NCBI GenBank assembly: GCA_040275425.1
Contig: JBEOKB010000080.1
Coordinates: 1 to 22,499 of the forward strand
Direction of reading: 5' to 3'
DNA from: Pinisolibacter sp040275425
Lineage (GTDB): Bacteria; Pseudomonadota; Alphaproteobacteria; Rhizobiales; Ancalomicrobiaceae
DNA length: 22,499 nucleotides
In this document: positions 16,345 through 22,499 of the stretch, piece after piece
How positions within the stretch are numbered: the first letter of the stretch is position 1
Layout: every line of letters begins with the position of its first letter
Notes under the pieces: model-generated
What the model saw: only the letters and a program-made list of their open reading frames with translations
Told to the model about the DNA's origin: nothing
Database searches by the model: none
Translations under genes and position numbers: made by a program

Positions 16345-18621
16345 ATGCGTGGATCTCTGGGCGCACCGCGCATGCTGCTCCGTCGCCTGCGCGAGATCAT
16401 GGCCGAGCCGATCGATCCGCAGGATCGGCTCAACCGCATCGTCGAACAGATCGCCACCAATCTCGTGGCCGAGGTGTGCTCGGTCTACGTGCTGCGCGCC
16501 GACAACGTGCTCGAGCTCACCTCGACCGTCGGCCTGCGCGCCGAGGCGGTGCACCAGACCAGCCTCAAGGTGGGCGAGGGTCTGGTCGGCCTGATCGCCT
16601 CGGAGGCGCGCTGCCTCAATCTGCCCAACGCCCAGTCTCACCCCGCCTTCGCCTACAAGCCGGAGACGGGCGAGGAGATCTTCAACGCCTTCATGGGCGT
16701 GCCGATCCTGCGCGCCGGGCGCATCCTCGGCGTCCTGGTGGTGCAGAACAAGGCGCATCGCACCTATCAGGAAGACGAAGTCGAGATCCTGCAGACCACG
16801 GCGATGATCATCGCCGAGATGATCGCGGCGGGTGGTCTCGAGCCGTTTCTGAAGCCGGGATCGTCGCTCGACGTCAAGCGGCCGATGCAGCTGCAGGGCG
16901 TCGGCATGGGCGAGGGCGTCGGGCTCGGCCACGTCGTGCTGCACGAGCCGCGCGTGGTGGTCTCCAACCTGATCGCCGACGACGCCCATCGCGAGGCCGG
17001 GCGCCTCGAGGGGGCGATCGAGAAGCTGCGCATTTCGGTCGACGATCTGTTGTCGCGGTCGGAACTCGATCAGGCGGGCGAGCACCGCGACGTGCTCGAG
17101 GCCTATCGCATGTTCGCCTACGATCGCGGCTGGGTGCGCAAGATGGAGGAGGCGGTCAAGAACGGTCTGACCGCCGAGGCCGCGGTGGAGAAGGTGCAGT
17201 CGGACACGCGCGCGCGGATGCTGCGCCAGACCGACCCCTACCTGCGCGAACGGCTGCACGACTTCGACGCGCTCGCCAACCGGCTGATCCGCGAGCTGAT
17301 GGGCCGTCCGCACGGACCGGTGTCGGGCGAGCTGCCGCGCGACGCGGTGATCGTGGCGCGCAACATGGGCGCGGCCGATCTGTTCGACTACGACCGCGAC
17401 CGCATCAAGGGCCTGGTGCTCGAAGAGGGGGCGCCGACGAGCCACATCTCGATCGTGGCGCGGTCGATGGGCATTCCGGTCGCCGGGCAGGTGCCCGGTG
17501 TGGTGTCGCTGGTGGAAGTCGGCGATTCGATCATCGTCGACGGCGAACTCGGGGTGGTGCATCTGCGTCCCGCGCTCGACGTCGAGGCGGCGTTCGCGGA
17601 GAAGGTGCGGTTCCGGGCGCGCAAGCAGGCGCAGTATCGGCGTCTCAAGACGCGGCCGTCGATCACCAAGGACGGGCAGCACGTGCAGATGCTGCTGAAC
17701 TCGGGGCTGTTCCTCGATCTGCCGCATCTCGACGAGAGCGGCGCGTCGGGCATCGGCCTGTTCCGCACCGAGCTGCAGTTCATGGTGGCGACGTCGTTCC
17801 CGCGCATCGGGGAACAGGAGGCGCTCTACGCCAAGGTGCTCGAATCGGCCGGCGGCAAGCCGGTCACGTTCCGCTCGCTCGACATCGGCGGCGACAAGGT
17901 GCTGCCCTACGCCCAGTCGTTCGAAGAGGAAGAGAACCCGGCGATGGGCTGGCGGGCGATCCGCATCGGGCTCGATCGGCCGGGGCTCCTGCGCATCCAG
18001 GTGCGGGCGCTGCTGAAGGCGGCGGCCGGGCGCGAGCTCAGGCTCATGTTCCCGATGGTCGCCGAGGTGTCGGAGTTCGAACGCGCCCAGGCGCTGGTCG
18101 AGCGGGAGAAGAACTTCCTCAAGCGTCTCGGCTACGAGATGCCCGAGACGATCAAGCTCGGCGTGATGATCGAGGTGCCCTCGCTCCTGTTCCAGCTCGA
18201 CGAGCTGTTCGGCAAGGTTCACTTCGCCTCGGTCGGCTCCAACGATCTGTTCCAGTTCACGATGGCCTCGGATCGCGGCAACACGCGGATGACCGGGCGC
18301 TACGACCCGATGTCGCGGCCGTTCCTGCGCGCGCTGAAACTGATCCAGGACAAGGCGCTCGAGCATCACGTGCCGCTGACGCTGTGCGGCGAACTGTCGG
18401 GCAGGCCGCTGGAGGCGATGGCGCTGATCGCGCTCGGCTATCGCTCGCTGTCGATGTCGTCGTCGTCGGTCGGACCGGTCAAGACGATGCTGCTCGAGCT
18501 CGACGTCGGCAAGCTCCGGGCCCGGCTGCTGCCGCGGCTGGAATCGGGGCGGGCGAGCGAGGACATCCGGGCGATGCTCCGGGCCTTCGCCGAAGAGCAG
18601 GGTGTGCCGGTCCAGCCCTAG
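16345..18621 (+). CDS. ptsP: Phosphoenolpyruvate-protein phosphotransferase PtsP (nitrogen PTS enzyme I)
   Basis: PtsP takes phosphate from PEP and passes it to NPr in the nitrogen phosphotransferase system. The 758-residue protein has an N-terminal GAF domain (about 20-165; in the founding family members it senses glutamine), then the enzyme I phosphohistidine domain with EEGAPTSHISIVARSMGIP, phospho-acceptor H367. The C-terminal PEP-binding barrel follows with GIGLFRTELQFM, GSNDLFQFTMASDRGN and LCGELSGRP (C681). A strong AGGAGG ribosome site (16332-16337) lies 7 nt before ATG 16345; the frame extends to 16282 but that start is weaker. Length matches the family. lysC-ptsP adjacency is frequent in Rhizobiales; a biosynthetic link with lysine is not implied. 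Confidence 0.96.
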   Translation: MRGSLGAPRMLLRRLREIMAEPIDPQDRLNRIVEQIATNLVAEVCSVYVLRADNVLELTSTVGLRAEAVHQTSLKVGEGLVGLIASEARCLNLPNAQSHPAFAYKPETGEEIFNAFMGVPILRAGRILGVLVVQNKAHRTYQEDEVEILQTTAMIIAEMIAAGGLEPFLKPGSSLDVKRPMQLQGVGMGEGVGLGHVVLHEPRVVVSNLIADDAHREAGRLEGAIEKLRISVDDLLSRSELDQAGEHRDVLEAYRMFAYDRGWVRKMEEAVKNGLTAEAAVEKVQSDTRARMLRQTDPYLRERLHDFDALANRLIRELMGRPHGPVSGELPRDAVIVARNMGAADLFDYDRDRIKGLVLEEGAPTSHISIVARSMGIPVAGQVPGVVSLVEVGDSIIVDGELGVVHLRPALDVEAAFAEKVRFRARKQAQYRRLKTRPSITKDGQHVQMLLNSGLFLDLPHLDESGASGIGLFRTELQFMVATSFPRIGEQEALYAKVLESAGGKPVTFRSLDIGGDKVLPYAQSFEEEENPAMGWRAIRIGLDRPGLLRIQVRALLKAAAGRELRLMFPMVAEVSEFERAQALVEREKNFLKRLGYEMPETIKLGVMIEVPSLLFQLDELFGKVHFASVGSNDLFQFTMASDRGNTRMTGRYDPMSRPFLRALKLIQDKALEHHVPLTLCGELSGRPLEAMALIALGYRSLSMSSSSVGPVKTMLLELDVGKLRARLLPRLESGRASEDIRAMLRAFAEEQGVPVQP

Positions 18622-18689
18622 CGGGGTCGCGCGCGCCTTCCGTTCTCCGGACGTGGTCCGGTCCCGCTCACGTGCCGGTTTTCTTCCCC

Positions 18690-19763
18690 ATGTCCCTCGC
18701 CGCCAAGCTCGACGCCGTTCTCGATCGATTCGCCGTGCTCGAGGCGCGGATGGGGGCGGGCGCGGAGGGGGGCGACTTCGTGACGCTGGCGCGCGACCAC
18801 GCCGACCTCGCGCCGATCGTCGGCCAGATCCGCGCGCTTCGCGCGGCGGAGGCCGATCTCGCCGGGATCGAGCAGATGCTGGCCGATCCGACCACCGACG
18901 CGGGCCTGCGCGACTTCGCGCTCGAGGAGCGGCGCGAGGCGGCGGATCGGGTGGCGCGGCTCGATCGCGAGGTGCGGCTGGCGTTGCTGCCCAAGGACGA
19001 GACCGACGGGCGCAGCGTCGTGCTGGAGGTGCGGGCGGGAACTGGCGGCGACGAGGCGGCGCTGTTCGCGGGCGATCTCTTCCGGATGTATTCGCGCCAC
19101 GCGAGCCTGCACGGCTGGAAGGTGGCGGTGATCTCGGCGAGCGAGAGCGAGCTCGGCGGCTACAAGGAGATCATCGCCGAGATCTCCGGCGTCGGCGTCT
19201 ACGGGCGGCTCAAGTTCGAATCGGGCGTGCATCGGGTTCAGCGGGTGCCGGCGACCGAGTCGAGCGGGCGGATCCATACCTCGGCGGCGACGGTGGCGGT
19301 GCTGCCGGAGGCGGAGGAGGTCGACGTCGCGATCGCCGCATCGGATCTCACCTTCGACACGTTCCGCGCCTCGGGGGCGGGCGGGCAGCACGTCAACAAG
19401 ACCGACAGCGCCGTGCGCGTCACCCATCTGCCGACGGGAATCGCGGTGGCGGTGCAGGAGGAGCGCTCGCAGCATCAGAATCGGGCCAAGGCGCTGGCGG
19501 TGCTGCGGACGCGTCTGTTCGACATCGAACGGGAGAAGCGCGCGCGCGAGCGGGCGGCGGATCGTCGCGGCCAGGTCGGGTCGGGCGATCGCTCCGAGCG
19601 CATCCGCACCTACAATTTTCCGCAGGGCCGCGTCACCGATCACCGCATCGATCTCACCCTCTACAAGCTCGATCAGGTGATCGAGGGGGCGGCGCTCGAC
19701 GAGATCGTCGACGCGCTGGTCGCCGATCATCAGGCGAGCCTGCTGGCGGAGATCGAGGCATGA
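18690..19763 (+). CDS. prfA: Peptide chain release factor 1
   Basis: RF1 ends translation at UAA and UAG. The 357-residue protein has the codon-recognising P187-A-T motif (VPATESSGRIHT, the RF1 type, not the SPF of RF2) and the catalytic GGQ loop (G231-G232-Q233 in SGAGGQHVNKTDSA), which enters the peptidyl transferase centre. DRSERIRTYNFPQGRVTDHR is also typical. The Gln of GGQ is the target of the methyltransferase encoded immediately downstream. The ATG at 18690 gives MSLAAKLDAVLDRF, like family members; a GTG at 18672 is a longer alternative and no clear ribosome site is seen. It starts 68 bp after ptsP and overlaps prmC by 4 bp. Confidence 0.97.
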   Translation: MSLAAKLDAVLDRFAVLEARMGAGAEGGDFVTLARDHADLAPIVGQIRALRAAEADLAGIEQMLADPTTDAGLRDFALEERREAADRVARLDREVRLALLPKDETDGRSVVLEVRAGTGGDEAALFAGDLFRMYSRHASLHGWKVAVISASESELGGYKEIIAEISGVGVYGRLKFESGVHRVQRVPATESSGRIHTSAATVAVLPEAEEVDVAIAASDLTFDTFRASGAGGQHVNKTDSAVRVTHLPTGIAVAVQEERSQHQNRAKALAVLRTRLFDIEREKRARERAADRRGQVGSGDRSERIRTYNFPQGRVTDHRIDLTLYKLDQVIEGAALDEIVDALVADHQASLLAEIEA

Positions 19764-20665
19764 GCGCCGACCCGCTCGACGAACTGGAGGGGGCGAGCGC
19801 GCCCACGGTCGGGGCGGCGGTGCGGGCGCTGCGCCGGGCGTTCTCCGCCTCGGGCGAGGGGGCGCTCGCCGAGGCGCGGACCATCGTCGGCCACGTCGCC
19901 GGGCTCGATCTGACCGGGTTGGTGACGGGCGGCGATCGGGGGCTCGACCGGGACGCGCTCGAGCGAATCGTCGCGGCGGCGCGGCGGCGGCGAGCGGGCG
20001 AGCCGGTGCAGCGGGTGGTCGGGCAGGCGTGGTTCCACGGTCTGGTGTTCCGGCTGTCGGCGGAGACGTTGATTCCGCGCCCCGACACCGAGACGCTGGT
20101 CGAGGCGGTGATCGAGCGGATGGAGCGGGGAGGCTTCGCGGCCGATGCGACGATCGCCGATCTCGGCGTCGGTTCCGGGGCGATCCTGGTGGCGCTGCTG
20201 ACGGCGCGGCCGGGGGCGCGCGGCGTCGGGGTCGATCTGTCGGCCGAGGCGGCGGCGACGGCGGCGGCGAACGCGGCGGTGAACGGGGTGGGGGAGCGGG
20301 CGCGATTCGCGGTCGGCTCGTGGTTCGAACCGCTCGGGGAGGCCGTCTTCGACGTGATCGTCTCCAATCCGCCCTACATCGCGCGCGTCGAGATCGACGG
20401 GCTCGACGAGGAGGTGCGCCGACACGATCCGATGCTCGCGCTCGACGGAGGCGTCGACGGGCTCGACGCCTACCGGGTTCTGGCCGTCGGCACGTCGGCG
20501 CGGTTGCGGCCGGGGGGAATGCTGGCGCTGGAGATCGGCCGGCACCAGGGGGCGGAGGTCGCGGCGCTGGTGCGGGCGAACGGCTTCGTCGACGTCGAGG
20601 TGATCGCGGACATGGCCGGGCGCGATCGGGTGGTGATCGGGCGCCTCCGCCGCGAGGGCGAATGA
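19760..20665 (+). CDS. prmC: Release factor glutamine methyltransferase PrmC
   Basis: PrmC methylates the GGQ glutamine of release factors, which raises termination efficiency. The 301-residue protein has a helical N-terminal substrate-recognition part, RPDTETLVEAVIE before the methyltransferase core, the SAM-binding IADLGVGSGAI (about residues 132-142), and the catalytic NPPY (N203-Y206) in IVSNPPYIARVEI. It ends in a short basic tail. The ATG overlaps the prfA stop (ATGA), so its translation is probably coupled to that of its own substrate. The alanine-rich stretch around residues 155-175 reflects local GC pressure. Confidence 0.96.
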   Translation: MSADPLDELEGASAPTVGAAVRALRRAFSASGEGALAEARTIVGHVAGLDLTGLVTGGDRGLDRDALERIVAAARRRRAGEPVQRVVGQAWFHGLVFRLSAETLIPRPDTETLVEAVIERMERGGFAADATIADLGVGSGAILVALLTARPGARGVGVDLSAEAAATAAANAAVNGVGERARFAVGSWFEPLGEAVFDVIVSNPPYIARVEIDGLDEEVRRHDPMLALDGGVDGLDAYRVLAVGTSARLRPGGMLALEIGRHQGAEVAALVRANGFVDVEVIADMAGRDRVVIGRLRREGE

Positions 20666-20694
20666 GGACGAACACGACCGCCTCAAAATAAACC

Positions 20695-20723
20695 TTGGAA
20701 ACGGGCGGAGAAATCGTTAGCTT
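20695..20723 (+). promoter_or_regulatory. Candidate promoter of the DUF4167 leader
   Basis: TTGGAA (20695-20700), 17 bp and TAGCTT (20718-20723), about 30 bp after the prmC stop. The short AT-rich patch just before it (CAAAATAAACC) stands out from the surroundings. Transcription would start near 20730. Confidence 0.45.
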
Positions 20724-20729
20724 CCGGTC

Positions 20730-21125
20730 ATCGAAGCAGATCGTCGACGGCGAGGAGATCAGGGGTGCGACTTTCCGCGCTCCGACTGGAGAAGCCTCCA
20801 GTGGTTCCGTAACCGTCGGGCGTGGGCGACGTGGACCGCAGCGGTTCCGTCGCCGGATCTTCGGTCCGTCCAACGACCCGAAGGGCATGAGGCCCGATCG
20901 TTTCAGTACTCGACAGGCGGAGCACGCTCCGGAGTTGCGTTCGTGACCCGACGACAGGATCGTCGCCGACGAACGCGGAGCGCGCAGCGACGGTCGAGGT
21001 GTAGCCGGTCCAGGTCGGACACGGGAGATCGCTCCGGGTGTTGCCCGGGGCCGACCGGTGGTGTGGGCTCGGGGCGCGCGGGCCGGTCGACGACGAAACT
21101 CCTCCTCGGTAGAGATCGCATCAGT
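20730..21125 (+). ncRNA. Candidate structured leader RNA of the DUF4167 gene
   Basis: The 460-bp gap between prmC and the DUF4167 gene has no convincing protein gene. From the candidate start near 20730 it reads as successive hairpins: 20785-20802 (7-bp stem, loop AAGC), 20825-20854 (two stacked helices), 20859-20883 (6 bp), 20918-20931 (5 bp, loop CACG), 20958-20995 (9 bp, one G-U) and 21052-21089 (7 bp). Two long-range pairings are possible: TCGTCGAC (20741-20748) with GTCGACGA (21086-21093), and CGAGGAG (20751-20757) with CTCCTCG (21102-21108). The first competes with the last hairpin. I do not recognise a known RNA family. Hairpins are common by chance in such GC-rich DNA, so this is an inference from density and length. 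Confidence 0.4.
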
Positions 21126-22142
21126 ATGAGACAGGGAAATTCGAAACAGCGGATGCGCGGTCGTGGCAACGGCGGCGGAGGCAGTGGCGGCGGCGGCGGC
21201 GGTGGCAACCGCAAGGGCCCCAATCCGCTGAGCCGTTCCTACGAGTCGACCGGCCCGGACGTGAAGATCCGCGGCACCGCGATGCACATCGCCGAGAAGT
21301 ACGTCAGCCTGGCGCGCGACGCGCAGTCGAGCGGCGACCCGGTCCTGGCCGAGAACTATCTCCAGCACGCCGAGCACTACTACCGGATCATCGCCGCCGC
21401 GCAGGCGTCGATGCCCCAGCCGGTGGCGATCGTGCGCTCCGACATCCAGCAGGACGAGGACGACGAGGACTTCGACGAGGCCGGCGAGGCGCGAGTCGAG
21501 CCGCGCAACGAACCGCGCGAGCCGCGGGCCTGGGAAGGACGCGGCGATCGTGGCGAGCGCGGCGAACGTTCGGATCGCGGCGACCGACCGGAACGCGGCG
21601 AGCGTCCCGAGCGGGCGGAGCGGTTCGATCGTGCTGAACGGGCCGAAGCGCGTCCGGTCTCCGACGAGGGCTTCATCGGGGTCGACGCGCCGCAGCCGTT
21701 CGTGGACGATCTGCCGATCGGCGAACGTCCGGTGCGCGACGATCGTCCGCGCGGCGACCGTGTCCGTGGCCGCAACTTCCGCAGCGGTCCGCGTCCGGAT
21801 CGGGTCGAGGGCGGGCGTCCCGAGGGCGGTCGCTTCGACGGTGCTCGGCCGGTGCGCGAGCGGCCGGTGCGGGTCGAGCGGGCGGAGAACCGCGGCGAGG
21901 ATCTGCCGCCGCCGGCGCACGAGCCCGATCTCGACGCGCTGCCGGCGTTCCTGAAGGTGCCGACCCCGCGCATCGCCACGCCCGCTCCCGCTCCGGTGGC
22001 GGCCGTCGCGGCCGAGGCCGAGGGGGCGGAGGGCGAAGGCCCGCGTCGTCGTACCCGCGGGGGTCGCGGTCGCGGTCGTCGCCCGGAGTACGAGGGGGCG
22101 GAGGGCGTGGCGCCGGAGGCGCCGGTGCCGGTCACCGAGTGA
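21126..22142 (+). CDS. DUF4167 family protein with RGG-like disordered regions
   Basis: The 338-residue protein begins with the DUF4167 signature: MRQGNSKQRMRGRGN, a poly-glycine run (about 16-27), then NRKGPNPLSRSYESTGPD and the helical IRGTAMHIAEKYVSLARD...AENYLQHAEHYYRIIAAAQ (about 48-92). After an acidic stretch (106-118) everything is low-complexity: GER/GDR/PER repeats (138-176), Arg/Pro-rich segments, and a final TRGGRGRGRRPEYEG (310-324) of RGG type. Such composition fits RNA binding or phase separation, but the family has no proven function that I can state. ATG 21126 starts the conserved part; no good ribosome site precedes it. An upstream in-frame GTG (20943) would add an Arg-rich tail and is rejected. 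In many Rhizobiales the gene follows prmC, as here. Confidence 0.92.
   Translation: MRQGNSKQRMRGRGNGGGGSGGGGGGGNRKGPNPLSRSYESTGPDVKIRGTAMHIAEKYVSLARDAQSSGDPVLAENYLQHAEHYYRIIAAAQASMPQPVAIVRSDIQQDEDDEDFDEAGEARVEPRNEPREPRAWEGRGDRGERGERSDRGDRPERGERPERAERFDRAERAEARPVSDEGFIGVDAPQPFVDDLPIGERPVRDDRPRGDRVRGRNFRSGPRPDRVEGGRPEGGRFDGARPVRERPVRVERAENRGEDLPPPAHEPDLDALPAFLKVPTPRIATPAPAPVAAVAAEAEGAEGEGPRRRTRGGRGRGRRPEYEGAEGVAPEAPVPVTE
21537..21653 (+). repeat. Degenerate GER/GDR/PER tripeptide-type repeats within the DUF4167 gene
   Basis: Residues 138-176 are built of short units such as GDRGERGER, GDRPERGERPER and AERFDRAERAE, with Arg at nearly every third position alternating with acidic residues. The DNA is a degenerate 9-bp-scale repeat, prone to length change by slippage. 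Confidence 0.7.
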
Positions 22143-22180
22143 AGCGCGTCCCCGAGCGAGGCGCTCCACGCGAGAACACG

Positions 22181-22214
22181 AGAAGGGTCCGAGGCGCGCG
22201 CCTCGGACCCTTCT
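22181..22214. terminator. Rho-independent terminator after the DUF4167 gene
   Basis: A perfect 34-bp palindrome: AGAAGGGTCCGAGGCGC (22181-22197) with its exact complement (22198-22214), followed on the plus strand by TCTTTT (22215-22220). On the minus strand the U-run is only TTCTCGTG. It lies between convergent genes and probably acts mainly for the plus strand. Confidence 0.85.
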
Positions 22215-22232
22215 TCTTTTCGCGGACGCTGC

Positions 22233-22499
22233 TCAGAGGGTCAGTTCGTCGCCGACGGCGACGCGGCCGGGGGCTGCGACGCGCAGGTAGACGCCGCAGT
22301 CGGTGTGGCCGAGGGTGCGCATCAGCAGGCGGGGCACGTCGTGATCGCGCACGCCCCTGCCCGGGTCGACGCGGGTGGCGGCGCAGCGCTCGGTGCGCTT
22401 GACCATCTCGAAGGCGACGTCGCCGATGCGGACGGCGCGGCCCGCCTCCCAGTCGTTCTCGGCGAAGGGGGCGAGGCCGTCGACGACGAGGTTGGGACG
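22233..22499 (-). CDS. MOSC-domain protein, C-terminal part (cut by right edge)
   Basis: The minus-strand frame enters at the window edge in phase and ends at TGA (22235-22233), giving 88 residues. The sequence RPNLVVDGLAPFAENDW, then VRIGDVAFEMVKRTERCAATRVD with the conserved Cys of the MOSC domain, and RTLGHTDCGVYLRV match the C-terminal half of MOSC proteins of the YcbX/mARC type. These bind molybdenum cofactor sulphide and take part in reducing N-hydroxylated compounds, or in cofactor sulphuration. The N-terminal MOSC_N part, if any, lies outside. It is convergent with the DUF4167 gene; in many relatives clpB is expected nearby instead. Confidence 0.88.
   Translation of the reverse strand, partial: RPNLVVDGLAPFAENDWEAGRAVRIGDVAFEMVKRTERCAATRVDPGRGVRDHDVPRLLMRTLGHTDCGVYLRVAAPGRVAVGDELTL

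Noticed and set aside
14839..18369. A 1176-codon minus-strand open frame opposite lysC and ptsP, and a similar 1183-codon frame at 18618-22169
   Set aside because: Both cross several certain plus-strand genes and their gaps, with His/Arg/Leu-rich shadow composition and no domain. They are products of stop-codon scarcity at high GC.
20695..20946. 83-codon open frame in the prmC-DUF4167 gap
   Set aside because: It would start with a TTG that is the -35 box of the candidate promoter, has no ribosome site, and its composition shows no protein-like pattern. The region fits a leader RNA better.
20943..21125. In-frame GTG extension of the DUF4167 protein by 61 residues
   Set aside because: The added residues are Arg/Ser-rich without resemblance to the family, whose conserved sequence begins at the ATG at 21126.

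Overview
The window is about 22.5 kb of very GC-rich DNA (roughly 70% G+C by eye) from the chromosome of an alphaproteobacterium, most likely of the order Hyphomicrobiales (Rhizobiales). The evidence is a set of families largely confined to that class (DUF1192, DUF1013/TrcR, DUF2336, DUF4167) and the block ubiG<->lysC-ptsP-prfA-prmC-DUF4167, which is a familiar arrangement there. The genus cannot be named. No IS element, phage gene, CRISPR array, tRNA or rRNA was seen. Because stops are rare in DNA this rich in GC, many long antisense frames exist; they are treated as shadows.

Left part (1-7007, all minus strand, reading right to left): a DUF1192 protein overlaps recF, then come a LysE-family exporter and gyrB, so an exporter sits between two genes that are often neighbours. 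Beyond gyrB is a small sensory-looking cluster: a two-part protein ending in a roadblock/LC7 domain, a flavodoxin-less diiron/metallo-beta-lactamase-fold protein of the ODP type, and the start of a single-pass membrane protein cut by the window edge.

Middle part (7110-13801): on the plus strand are a RibD-C/dihydrofolate-reductase-like protein, a cupin followed closely by a PIG3-type quinone oxidoreductase, and trcR (DUF1013). A perfect 18-bp-stem hairpin separates trcR from the convergent minus-strand genes: a DUF2336 protein and a large chemoreceptor with a NIT-type sensor and a C-terminal PilZ (c-di-GMP) domain.

Right part (13959-22499): ubiG (minus) is divergent from lysC. The plus strand then runs lysC (aspartokinase), ptsP (nitrogen PTS enzyme I), prfA (RF1) and prmC (RF methyltransferase, ATGA overlap with prfA). 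Next is a ~400-nt hairpin-rich leader with its own candidate promoter, then the RGG-like, low-complexity DUF4167 gene. A 17-bp perfect terminator hairpin separates this from a convergent MOSC-domain gene cut by the right edge.

At least seven intergenic regions carry a TTG-like -35 box, 16-17 bp, and a TA-rich -10 box (gyrB, DUF1192-recF, cupin, trcR, ubiG, lysC, DUF4167). Several of these help to choose start codons. The observations most worth following up are the structured DUF4167 leader, the roadblock-ODP-membrane cluster with a possible internal translation start, and the NIT-HAMP-MCP-PilZ receptor.
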